From Rhodobacteraceae bacterium EL53 (GTDB lineage: Bacteria > Pseudomonadota > Alphaproteobacteria > Rhodobacterales > Rhodobacteraceae), in the NCBI GenBank assembly GCA_900313015.1, contig OMPR01000009.1, positions 124,001 through 188,000 on the forward strand: DNA of 64,000 bases. Reading direction: 5' to 3'. The translations under genes were made by a program, and so were the position numbers. Shown here piece after piece: positions 54,727 through 63,317 of this stretch; the stretch's first letter is position 1, and the number at the start of each line of letters is the position of its first letter. The notes beneath the pieces were generated by a model. It had not been told where the DNA came from. It worked only from the letters and a program-made list of their open reading frames with translations, and searched no databases.

Positions 54727-54801
54727 TGGCTCCGGCGGTAGGGATCGAACCTACGACCAATTGATTAACAGTCAACTGCTCTACCGCTGAGCTACGCCGG
54801 A
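54727..54801 (-). tRNA. tRNA-Asn (GTT)
   Basis: Cloverleaf on the minus strand: acceptor TCCGGCG/CGCCGGA, D arm GCTC/GAGC, anticodon loop CTGTTAA giving GTT, T loop TTCGATC, and encoded GCCA end. A terminator follows. Confidence 0.96.
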
Positions 54802-54875
54802 ACGGTTCGCATCGTATAGCTATCGATTTTTCCAAGGTCCAGAGGGATTTTGCACTCTTTTGCAAAAAAAAAACA

Positions 54876-55793
54876 TCAGGCTAAAAGATTGAACTCTGAG
54901 GTTTCTGATAGCTCCTGAGTTGGCACGACCAGAGATCTATTTGTGAGGTCGATCAGGTGTGCAAAAACGTTTCGTTCTGCCGCGCCGAGCAATGACGCCG
55001 GCGTCTCGGTATAGATACGTTTGGCAAGGTCGTGAGCGGTTGCATGCCCGTCTTCTAACGCCCTAAGAATCCCAGTTTCACGGCTCAGACGGTGCTGGAT
55101 GAGCCAGTCAATTCGGGCCGCTGGGTCTGTGACTGGCGCACCGTGGCCAGGGTGGAACACTGACCAGGGCCGCGCCCGCAAATCCTGGCAAGCTTGCATG
55201 AAATCAGTAAGGTCTCCGTCCGGAGGAGACACTAGGGAACTGGCCCATCCCATGACGTGATCCGCTGTAAAACACAGTTCCCCCCATCCCAATGCAATAT
55301 GATTGCCAAGATGCCCTGGTGTGTGAATGACTTCGAACGCCCAATCTTCCCCTTCGATGAGATCCTTATCCTCAACTTCAATGTCAGGTCGAAACGCGAG
55401 ATCAATCCCTTCGCCGCCGCTTCGCAATCCGTTTTGCACGAGGCGCTGCATGATTTCGCTTCGCCCGGATTCTGGACCGCCGAACGCATAAATGGGCGCA
55501 CCGCACCGTTCAGACAGCGGTTTAGCCAAGGGTGAGTGGTCCAAGTGCGTATGGGTGACAATTATGTGGCTGATGCGTTGAGACGGCAACAAGGCGCTCA
55601 GGATCGCGTCCAAATGTGATTCACTTAAAGGACCAGGATCAATGACCGCGATGTCTCGTTCACCAACCAGGTATGTATTGGTACCACGATAGGTCATCGG
55701 GGACGGGTTAGGGGCCAGAATACATCGAAGACCCCTTGATAATTGAATCGCTTGCCCAACTAGTGGGTTGAAATTGTCAGGCGGAAGGGGCAT
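54876..55793 (-). CDS. MBL-fold metallo-hydrolase (LACTB2-like)
   Basis: A 305-residue metallo-beta-lactamase-fold protein with the zinc motif H81-T-H83-L-D85-H86, NTYLVGERDIAVIDPGP before it, VIHTPGHLGNHIAL and CFTADHVMGW after it, and a C-terminal winged-helix-like part (about 240-295). This layout resembles LACTB2-type hydrolases, which in animals act as RNases; a role here is unknown. It is divergent from an EnvZ-like kinase, 44 bases apart. Confidence 0.87.
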   Translation of the reverse strand: MPLPPDNFNPLVGQAIQLSRGLRCILAPNPSPMTYRGTNTYLVGERDIAVIDPGPLSESHLDAILSALLPSQRISHIIVTHTHLDHSPLAKPLSERCGAPIYAFGGPESGRSEIMQRLVQNGLRSGGEGIDLAFRPDIEVEDKDLIEGEDWAFEVIHTPGHLGNHIALGWGELCFTADHVMGWASSLVSPPDGDLTDFMQACQDLRARPWSVFHPGHGAPVTDPAARIDWLIQHRLSRETGILRALEDGHATAHDLAKRIYTETPASLLGAAERNVFAHLIDLTNRSLVVPTQELSETSEFNLLA

Positions 55794-55837
55794 CGGCTCT
55801 TTCTCTCTGCTGTTCTGGTCGCTAGGTTCAACGCGTT

Positions 55838-57157
55838 ATGTTTCGATGGCTGAAAAACTATATGCCGCGCAGCCTCTATGGGCGCGCCGCGCTCATTTTG
55901 ATACTGCCAGTCGTTGTTTTACAACTGGTTGTATCAGTCGCATTTCTCGAACGAAACCTTGACGACGTTACGAAACAAATGACCAAAACAGTCGTGCGCG
56001 AAATTCTCATGATCTCAGGCCAAGTAGATCAGGCTGAGAACCAACAAGAAGTTCTGGCGCAACTGCGGCCCTACCTCTCAGCGCTTCAAATTCAGATGCG
56101 CTTTGTGAACACTGGGGAGGTTCCTGAAACGTCAAAGCTACGATGGTATGATTATACTGGTCGCATTGCCAAAGAGACGTTGACCGAGCAATTGCCGAAC
56201 ACGTTGCAGGTGGTTCTGCCAGATAATTTGATGGCTTTTATCTTTTTCCAGTCAGAACAGGGGATCGTAGAACTCGCCCTAGATCGTCGCCGACTTTCTC
56301 CGGCGGCGCCTCATCAGCTGTTTGTGACGATGGTCTTTTTTGGGGTTCTTATGACCTCAATTGCGTTTCTCTACATGCGCAATCAGTTAAGACCAATTAC
56401 GCGTCTTGCGACCGCCGCGCAGGCATTTGGGCGCGGTCGGACGGTGCCATATTCACCGTCTGGTGCGACCGAAGTTCGCGCCGCTGGCAGTGCCTTTTTG
56501 GATATGCGCGCTCGGATCGAGCGCCAGATAGAACAGCGCACTCTGATGCTTTCGGGAGTCAGTCACGATCTAAGAACCCCTTTGACACGGCTCAAACTCG
56601 GGTTGGCTTTGCTGGACACCCAAGATGATATTGAACCATTGTTGAATGACGTAGATGAAATGCAGAGGCTGTTGGACGCCTTTTTAGATTTCTCGCGGGG
56701 CACTTCTGAGGCCGAACCCGAACCTGTTATTCCTTGTCAATTCATCAAACTGATTGTGGAAGACGCAAAACGGTCGGGTAAAGACGTTAATCTGATTACG
56801 TGTGAGGGTGATGGATCTGTTATGTTGCGTACGCTGGCTTTGCGCCGCGCCGTCGAAAACCTCATCGGGAATGCTGTGCAATATGGAACAAAGGCGGAGG
56901 TGAGCGTTGTTTTGACGTCGAAGTCTTTGCGTATCCGTGTCGAAGATGACGGACCCGGCATTGCAGCCGACAAGCGAACAGAGGCGATAAAACCGTTCTC
57001 CAGACTTGACCCCGCCCGCAATCAAAACCGTGGGTCTGGTGTAGGGCTGGGATTGGCGATTGTAATTGACATCGCACGCGCCCATGGTGGAACGCTTCGT
57101 TTGGGCGACAGCAAGCGTTTGGGTGGCCTGTGTGCGGACATCGTTATTGCCCGTTGA
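55838..57157 (+). CDS. EnvZ-like sensor histidine kinase
   Basis: Membrane sensor of 439 residues. Two helices (about 13-32 and 157-180) flank a periplasmic domain of about 120 residues; then HAMP (NQLRPITRLATAAQAFGRG), the HisKA domain with H243 in GVSHDLRTPLTRLK, and the ATPase domain with NLIGNAVQYG, VEDDGPGI and GVGLGLAIVIDIARAHGG. The cytoplasmic half is closest in form to EnvZ/RstB. No response regulator gene lies next to it in the window, so its partner is elsewhere. Confidence 0.92.
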   Translation: MFRWLKNYMPRSLYGRAALILILPVVVLQLVVSVAFLERNLDDVTKQMTKTVVREILMISGQVDQAENQQEVLAQLRPYLSALQIQMRFVNTGEVPETSKLRWYDYTGRIAKETLTEQLPNTLQVVLPDNLMAFIFFQSEQGIVELALDRRRLSPAAPHQLFVTMVFFGVLMTSIAFLYMRNQLRPITRLATAAQAFGRGRTVPYSPSGATEVRAAGSAFLDMRARIERQIEQRTLMLSGVSHDLRTPLTRLKLGLALLDTQDDIEPLLNDVDEMQRLLDAFLDFSRGTSEAEPEPVIPCQFIKLIVEDAKRSGKDVNLITCEGDGSVMLRTLALRRAVENLIGNAVQYGTKAEVSVVLTSKSLRIRVEDDGPGIAADKRTEAIKPFSRLDPARNQNRGSGVGLGLAIVIDIARAHGGTLRLGDSKRLGGLCADIVIAR

Positions 57158-57186
57158 GTTGAAACGTTGTTGGTTTTTGATCAAGG

Positions 57187-58224
57187 TTATTCGTAGCCCG
57201 TCATTTCCAGGTATCCGACGCCGGTCCGGTTGCCTGTGACGTTGACAGGCCCCTCCCAATAGGGAAATGAGGTTTCCATCCATGCCTCTCTATTTAGAGC
57301 AGAAATTGTGACATCAACCTGATGTTCGGGAACGCTCAAGGACCATTGGGTAGGGATTTCACGTTCTGAAACCACGGTTGTTGCAAGAGGGGTTAGAAGA
57401 ATTTCGTTGGATTTGAGCGGCGTTGTTTCGCCTTTTTCCGTAATCCATGTCCCTGAAATAAAATCGAATTTTTCGCCTCGCAATTGAAACGCCATGAGGC
57501 GCGTGCCATCATTAAAGCTGAGAGAAAACCAGTCCCACCCTGTTTGATCCGCCGACAGCGGTTGCGAAGACCACTCGCGGTCAAGCCAAGCTGTCCCTGT
57601 CACAGCAATGGGGCCTGCGGGAAGATTCAGAGTCCCACGAACTTGATAGGCCGGTTGAGCGTAGTAATAGCTCGCTTGGCCTTGTTCGGATTTGACCGAA
57701 TATCCGTTCTCACCGTGTAAGATGAGCGGATCTTGAGATGTTAACTGTAGATTATAAGAAAATTCTTCGGTCGCGGCTGTCATCGACAAGTCTTGGAATG
57801 TGGGTCCTTGCAACTGCCATTCGTCAATCCAGGCGCTGAAAGGGGCAGGGGTTACACCAGCCTGTCCGATACCGCCGCGCGCTAGACGCTCACCGAAGAA
57901 ATGATGTTCTGGGGTGGTTAGGGCAGCATGTCCCATCCAAACCGTTGGATCTTGCCAACCGCTTTGACGTAGTGGTCTGAGTGCTGAACGGAACAAGGTC
58001 CACTGAACACCGTATTGCGATCCTGTGTCATCTGACAGGTTGGCCGTGACATACCACCACTCAATCCGGAACCCTGGATGGGCGCCATGGTCTTTGGGGA
58101 AAGTCAGAGTATGGCCCTTAAAGGGCACGTCGAACCCTTCGGCATCTTGCCCTAAGCCTGCAAATCCCTGTGCAACGGCCATAAAGGGAAACAACATCAG
58201 AAACATCGACAACTTAACGATCAT
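57187..58224 (-). CDS. AttH/CrtC-family lipocalin-like protein
   Basis: Exported 345-residue protein with a signal peptide (about 1-20). The AttH fold is seen in FPKDHGAHPGFRIEWWYVTANL, FGVQWTLF-like YGVQWTLFRSAL, MGHAALT, and GTAWLDREWSSQPLSADQTGWDWFSL, which fits the carotenoid 1,2-hydratase/AttH family. Its gene overlaps the FtsX-like gene by 11 bases and is the third member of an ABC-FtsX-AttH set, the standard arrangement. The set is thought to handle a lipid or secondary product at the envelope; substrate unknown. Confidence 0.88.
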   Translation of the reverse strand: MIVKLSMFLMLFPFMAVAQGFAGLGQDAEGFDVPFKGHTLTFPKDHGAHPGFRIEWWYVTANLSDDTGSQYGVQWTLFRSALRPLRQSGWQDPTVWMGHAALTTPEHHFFGERLARGGIGQAGVTPAPFSAWIDEWQLQGPTFQDLSMTAATEEFSYNLQLTSQDPLILHGENGYSVKSEQGQASYYYAQPAYQVRGTLNLPAGPIAVTGTAWLDREWSSQPLSADQTGWDWFSLSFNDGTRLMAFQLRGEKFDFISGTWITEKGETTPLKSNEILLTPLATTVVSEREIPTQWSLSVPEHQVDVTISALNREAWMETSFPYWEGPVNVTGNRTGVGYLEMTGYE

Positions 58225-60625
58225 TGGTAAACACCTTGAGCAGATCAGATGGTGGCCCGCGTTTCAGGCGCAACGCTGGCAGCACCGCGGCGATGCTGGC
58301 GGCGCAGAGGGCAACCAAACCCAATATGAGCCAATCTGTGGGAAACAGGTGCATCGGCAAGCGCCAGCCAAAAGCCTCGACGTTGATGATCTCAAGCAGC
58401 ACCCAAGCCAAAACAAGACCAAGCGGGAGAGCTAACAACGCGGTCATTGCAGCCAATGCAACACTGCGGATAATTTCGAGTTTGGCGAGCTGTTTTCGCG
58501 TGATCCCCAAAGCCCAAACCGGAGCAACTTGGGGCAAACGCTGTGTCCACATCGTGAGCATGCTGGTGAGTATCGCGAACCCTGCAACACCCAATGTCAA
58601 AACATTCAAAGCACCTGTTACAACAAAGGTTTTGTTAAAGACTGACAACGATCGTGCTTTGAGATCACCCTGATTAACAACGGCCTGAGCCGGTAAATCA
58701 AACCGGGTGATCAAGTCGTTTGCGAGCGCAGTAGCTTTGTCTGGTGCGACACGCACCCCAAAGCGTTGATTGGGGAGGTCTGGTAGATGGTTCAGTAGAC
58801 TGGGCAAACTGATAATTGCCTGTGCCGTTGGGTTTCCATAATCGGAGTACACCCCCACAACGGAAAAGGTCCAATTCTCCAAAATGGTAATATGATCCCC
58901 GGGCCATATTTGTTCACGCCTTGCCAATTGCTCGTTGATCAGAAGCCCTTGACCAGCCGCAACTTTATCCCAGACCGCAGGGGTTTGAGCGATCAGAGGC
59001 CAGTTGTCTCGATACGTGGAATCATCAACGATACCGTAAACAAACAATGGCTTGTTTTGAAATTGTAGTTTGCTTGCGCGAATGGGTAAAACAGCGTCGC
59101 TTCGCGTTGAAAGCCACATCGCGATTTTCGCCCCTTGTACGTCATCTTTTGCCGTCACGTACAATTCAGACGCCAAGCGTTGGTTAAGCCAGCCCGTGAA
59201 AGTAAGGCGAAAGCTGGACACCATCGTTCCCACGCCAATATTGGCCGCGAGAGCCAACATGAGCGCCATCATGGCCAATGAAAGGCCAGAGAGTTGCGCA
59301 CGCATATCAGCCCAAATCCATTCACTCAGCGGGGACCGGGCGCGACCTTGTCCGAATTTTAGGACCTGTTCTAAACACCAAGGGAGTAAAAGGGCGGTTC
59401 CTATCATAATACCGGCAAGCATGATGAACCCGGCAATCAATCCGTCTAATACGCCGAATATGCTGATACCGCCAAGGATCAGGCCCATTCCAGCGATTGC
59501 TTGAATTGGGCGATCAACGCCCTTGCTTACCCAGGCATGTGCCCCCGGAGCCGCCAGCAATGGTAATCGTGAAACACGCCACAAGGCTTGAAAACTTGCA
59601 ATGAGCGTTCCACAGATGGCCATTCCAAAGCCGGCGACAATCCAAGTTGGGCGTAAACTAAGCGTGCCCTCTATCGGAGCGCTGTAGAGCCCCCGCAACG
59701 TTGCAGCCACGTCGGGCAGCAAAATACCGGCTATTACATACCCAAGTCCCAACCCGATCGCGCCCCCGACCAAGGCGCAGACAAGCAACTCGGCCAGCAA
59801 AATCCGCGTAAGCAAGCGCAATGGAACCCCCAAAGCACGCAGGGTTCGGATCATGCCGCGGCGTTGTTCAAACGCCAAGCCGACGGTTCCGTGGACGATG
59901 AACAATCCTACCGCAAAGGAGAGCAATCCAAATGCTGTCAGGTTCAAATGAAAGCTGTCCGTAAGGCGTGTGGTCTGATCTGTTCCTTGAGTGGCGACTC
60001 GTCTCAATTCAGGTGCGATTTGGCTCAACGAAGGGCGGTTCATTGGCTGGTTTGGCAGTACAAGCAGATATGAAATCTGCTCTTTTCTATTCAGCAAATT
60101 TTCGGCAACGCCAATATCCGTCAATATCGTATCCAGAGGGACTGACGCGGTTTCGATTATCGGCGGCCAACTGCCTTGTTTGCGCAGGTTTTGCGCCGTT
60201 TCTGGCCGCATGAACAATCGCCCCGGTGCGGTCAGCGCATCAACAGGTGCAACCCCGACTGTTTGTGAAACTTCGGCGATTGCAGGCAAGGTGGGATAAG
60301 CCAGCAAATCCACCCCTAACACGTCATAAGAGTGCCCCGAAACCCGAAGTGTATCCGTTAGGACGGCCGCAACCTGCCAGCCGTTGCGGCGTAAGTCTAC
60401 ATAGCGTGATAGCGGTATCGATCCGGTTGTGGGGTACAATCGATCCAGCTGCCCAAAGGAAAGTTGCGCATTGGCACGTTGGTAACTAGCACGAGCTTCT
60501 GTGTTGATTGCCTGCACTGCCGACCACAACCCAGTCGCCAGTGCCAAGCCGGTCAACAATGTGATCAATTGATTAGTATGTCGCCTCCAATGGGACCAAA
60601 GGGCTGAAAGGACGGGCCAGATCAT
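58214..60625 (-). CDS. FtsX-like ABC transporter permease
   Basis: Single-chain MacB/LolC-type permease of 803 residues with two FtsX halves: a first helix near residue 25, a periplasmic part, helices near 230-360, further helices near 400-470, a second periplasmic part, and a last group of helices near 690-795. The MAFEQ-like GLAFEQRRGMIRTLRALG phrase near residue 250 is typical. It overlaps the ATPase gene by four bases and the AttH gene by 11. With them it forms a mechanotransmission-type complex that acts on periplasmic substrates. Confidence 0.9.
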   Translation of the reverse strand: MIWPVLSALWSHWRRHTNQLITLLTGLALATGLWSAVQAINTEARASYQRANAQLSFGQLDRLYPTTGSIPLSRYVDLRRNGWQVAAVLTDTLRVSGHSYDVLGVDLLAYPTLPAIAEVSQTVGVAPVDALTAPGRLFMRPETAQNLRKQGSWPPIIETASVPLDTILTDIGVAENLLNRKEQISYLLVLPNQPMNRPSLSQIAPELRRVATQGTDQTTRLTDSFHLNLTAFGLLSFAVGLFIVHGTVGLAFEQRRGMIRTLRALGVPLRLLTRILLAELLVCALVGGAIGLGLGYVIAGILLPDVAATLRGLYSAPIEGTLSLRPTWIVAGFGMAICGTLIASFQALWRVSRLPLLAAPGAHAWVSKGVDRPIQAIAGMGLILGGISIFGVLDGLIAGFIMLAGIMIGTALLLPWCLEQVLKFGQGRARSPLSEWIWADMRAQLSGLSLAMMALMLALAANIGVGTMVSSFRLTFTGWLNQRLASELYVTAKDDVQGAKIAMWLSTRSDAVLPIRASKLQFQNKPLFVYGIVDDSTYRDNWPLIAQTPAVWDKVAAGQGLLINEQLARREQIWPGDHITILENWTFSVVGVYSDYGNPTAQAIISLPSLLNHLPDLPNQRFGVRVAPDKATALANDLITRFDLPAQAVVNQGDLKARSLSVFNKTFVVTGALNVLTLGVAGFAILTSMLTMWTQRLPQVAPVWALGITRKQLAKLEIIRSVALAAMTALLALPLGLVLAWVLLEIINVEAFGWRLPMHLFPTDWLILGLVALCAASIAAVLPALRLKRGPPSDLLKVFTNDR

Positions 60626-61269
60626 GTAATCCGACCACCTGCCAGATGAATGCGATGGTCCAGTTGGGCCGCGATTGCGTTTGAATGAGTGACGAGGAGT
60701 AACGCCGCGCCTGTTTCTCGAACCAAGTCCAGCATCAAGGTCATGACCGCATTGCTGGCTGTATCATCCAGATTTCCGGTCGGTTCGTCAGCTAACAAAA
60801 GTGCAGGTTTAAGCGCGAGAGCACGCCCAATTGCGACCCGTTGCTGCTGGCCGCCAGACAACTGTTCGGGGTATCGCGATACCAAAGCCTCAAGGCCCAG
60901 ACGTTCTGTAAGATGTGCGATCCATTCAGGGCCGTTCTTGTTTCCAAGGCGCGCATGAAAGGACAGGTTTTGTTTTACAGTCAGAGAAGGGATCAGATTG
61001 AACTGTTGAAAAACCAACGCAACTTGCGTTCTCCGCAATTCAGCGCGTCCCACATCGTTTAGCATAGAGTATGTCTTTGTCCCTAGCGTAATCTCACCTT
61101 CGTCAAATTCATCCAGCGCCGCCACCAGATTCAAAAGGGTGCTTTTCCCGCTGCCGCTTTCGCCAGTCAGTGCCAGTGTGTCTCCTTGTCCAAGTGTGAT
61201 GGAAACATTCTGCAGCACCGGCCGTGATCCGGGATATGTTTTACTGATCCGGTCAACAGACAACAGCAT
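60622..61269 (-). CDS. ABC transporter ATPase (LolD/MacB type)
   Basis: Cytoplasmic ATPase of 215 residues with Walker A G36-ESGSGKST-44, Q-loop in ALVFQQFNLIPSLTV, signature LSGGQQQRVAIGRALA, Walker B LLLADEPTGNLD and H-loop LLLVTHS. The GNLD and LIPSLTV forms mark the LolD/MacB subgroup. The ATG at 61269 gives the family N-terminus; earlier in-frame starts at 61314 and 61374 add unlikely sequence. First gene of the ABC-FtsX-AttH unit. Confidence 0.93.
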   Translation of the reverse strand: MLLSVDRISKTYPGSRPVLQNVSITLGQGDTLALTGESGSGKSTLLNLVAALDEFDEGEITLGTKTYSMLNDVGRAELRRTQVALVFQQFNLIPSLTVKQNLSFHARLGNKNGPEWIAHLTERLGLEALVSRYPEQLSGGQQQRVAIGRALALKPALLLADEPTGNLDDTASNAVMTLMLDLVRETGAALLLVTHSNAIAAQLDHRIHLAGGRIT

Positions 61270-61413
61270 GGTATCGTGGCCTTTAATCGTTTGCTTAAAG
61301 GGATAGTGGTGCATTTCCCTTGCCAGTCCAGACCTATTGGGCAGCATGCTGCGTTTGGGCGCGGGCTTGCACACGGATTGGGCTTGCGATCTGTGTGATA
61401 CAACAGGAAGTAT

Positions 61414-61884
61414 GTGTCTCAGAGAAACCCGATCAGGAGCAAATTCAGCGTGTCGTTACCGCTTCAAATTATGTGGGGTAGTTTTTACCTTGGCGTTTGC
61501 TTTGCCGTCGAGTTGGCTCTTTTGGTGTGGTGCTCGCTCACGATTCAGGCGTTTGCCCATCATTGGCACCGATATTCTCACACAATCCGAATTGCTGCAC
61601 CCATTGCATTTACCCTGTTTTGCATTGTGTTGGCGCATACGATTCAGGTTTGGATTTGGGCTGGGGCATGGATGATAGGAGATGTAATGCCGGATTGGAA
61701 TTCCGCGCTCTATTTCTCGCTCGTGACGTACACGTCTTTGGGCTATGGCGATATCGTTCTTGGGCCGGGACTTCGGATTTTTGGGGCTTTTGCTTCGGTT
61801 GCTGGGTTGTTGGCCTTTGGATTATCGACGGCCTATATGGTTGCTTTGATGACACGCCTGTTTGAGGGTAAGCTGCCACGCTAA
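61414..61884 (+). CDS. Two-pore-helix potassium channel family protein
   Basis: Small membrane protein of 156 residues. Helices lie near 17-45, 58-83 and 124-147, with a pore loop holding T107-S-L-G-Y-G-D113, an ion-channel filter of the TxGYGD type with one extra residue change. The start is a GTG with AGGA upstream. Its stop overlaps the stop of the convergent cls gene by three bases. Probably a potassium channel without a visible regulatory domain. Confidence 0.82.
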   Translation: MSQRNPIRSKFSVSLPLQIMWGSFYLGVCFAVELALLVWCSLTIQAFAHHWHRYSHTIRIAAPIAFTLFCIVLAHTIQVWIWAGAWMIGDVMPDWNSALYFSLVTYTSLGYGDIVLGPGLRIFGAFASVAGLLAFGLSTAYMVALMTRLFEGKLPR

Positions 61885-63296
61885 AGGATCGGTGAAAACA
61901 ACCGCGCCAAAGGAGCACCGTAGCGAATATAGGCAGGTTGCAACGACAAAGGTTTGACCATCTCTTTGCTTTGCAGGAAATCACGTTCCAGCATCTCTTG
62001 GATCTGGGTCGCAGCGTCAGCATCGAAAAACAGTGCCATCGCCTCAAAATTCAAACGGAACGAGCGGTTGTCCAAATTTGTTGTACCGACAGCGGCCAAA
62101 GAATTATCAACCAGGAATACTTTTTGATGCATAAAGCCATCATCGGTATACCGAAACACCCGAACCCCAGTTTCACATATCTCATCAAAATATGCGTAGG
62201 CTGCAAGCCATGGGGTTTTGTGATCGATTTTATCTGGAACCAACAGGCGCACATCAACCCCACGGAATGCAGCGTTTTTCAGCGCGGCCATTACATCAAT
62301 GTCTGGAACGAAATATGGGGATGCGATCCAGATCCGTTCCTGTGCAGCAGCGATCGCTGAAAAAAACAGCATCGATCCCGTTTCCGTTTGATCCCCGGGA
62401 CCGGTTGCGACCAGCAATGCATTCTTATCTGCTGCGTCTATTGTGGTCTGCCAGTTAAGTTGATCCAACAGTTCTTCGTCATTCGCCCAGTGCCAGTCTT
62501 CTGCAAAAATTAGCTGTAACTGCAATACGATAGGTCCAGTCAATCGCACATGCGTGTCACGCCAGTGCCCCATTTGAGGATCTTGCCCAAGGTATTCGAT
62601 GCCGACATTGTGGCCGCCGATAAAACCAACGTTTCCATCAATAATAACCGTTTTTCGGTGGTTGCGATAATTTAGTTGAAAGCGAAATTTGGGGCCGCGT
62701 TGTTCTGAGGGGATAACGACATCAATGCCGGCATCTTGTAGGTCTTCGTAGTAAGTGCGAGGGAGGGAGTAGCTGCCGACTGCATCCGTCAGAAACCGCA
62801 CATGAACGCCACGCGCTGCCGCAGCGATCAGCTTATCTTGCAAATCCAATCCCAAATCATCATCACGAACGATATAGAACTGAACCAAGATGTAGTTTTG
62901 CGCAGCATCTATCGCCGCAAAGATGGAGCGAAAGGTCGCGTCACCATCAATCAGAAGATCCATGTTGTTGCCACAAGTGACTGGTAGATTAGAAATCGCC
63001 TCAAACGGGCGTACGTTCATGGTCAGAGTATGAGCTTGGGGTGCCCTTTGCGCCGCAAACGACTTGAGCCCTTGCATAACACGCTGGCTCTCACGTCGTG
63101 ATATCCGATACCCTCTAAACCGATGATGGCCGAGAAATAAATAAGACGGGACAGCAAGCCAAGGTATTGTCAGTAGGAAAACCACCCACCCGACCGCGCC
63201 TTGCGGTGTGCGGGCTGTCTTTGCTGCTTGGACAGCGGAAATTACCGCTGCCAGATAAAGTACAACTACGAAAATAGAGGCAAGAAAAGCCCACAT
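61881..63296 (-). CDS. cls: Cardiolipin synthase
   Basis: Phospholipase-D-type enzyme of 471 residues that makes cardiolipin from phosphatidylglycerol. Two N-terminal helices (about 4-22, 34-56) precede two HKD motifs, HRKTVIIDGNVGFIGGHN and HQKVFLVDNSLAAVGTTNLD, each with the Asp that completes the site. Order and length fit bacterial ClsA. A HAD-family gene lies 21 bases upstream on the same strand, so both may be transcribed together. Confidence 0.93.
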   Translation of the reverse strand: MWAFLASIFVVVLYLAAVISAVQAAKTARTPQGAVGWVVFLLTIPWLAVPSYLFLGHHRFRGYRISRRESQRVMQGLKSFAAQRAPQAHTLTMNVRPFEAISNLPVTCGNNMDLLIDGDATFRSIFAAIDAAQNYILVQFYIVRDDDLGLDLQDKLIAAAARGVHVRFLTDAVGSYSLPRTYYEDLQDAGIDVVIPSEQRGPKFRFQLNYRNHRKTVIIDGNVGFIGGHNVGIEYLGQDPQMGHWRDTHVRLTGPIVLQLQLIFAEDWHWANDEELLDQLNWQTTIDAADKNALLVATGPGDQTETGSMLFFSAIAAAQERIWIASPYFVPDIDVMAALKNAAFRGVDVRLLVPDKIDHKTPWLAAYAYFDEICETGVRVFRYTDDGFMHQKVFLVDNSLAAVGTTNLDNRSFRLNFEAMALFFDADAATQIQEMLERDFLQSKEMVKPLSLQPAYIRYGAPLARLFSPIL

Positions 63297-63317
63297 GGTT
63301 CCCCACGGTGAAAGGTG

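Noticed and set aside
54440-54865. A 141-codon minus-strand frame
   Set aside because: It runs across tRNA-Asn and its terminator, so it is not a gene.
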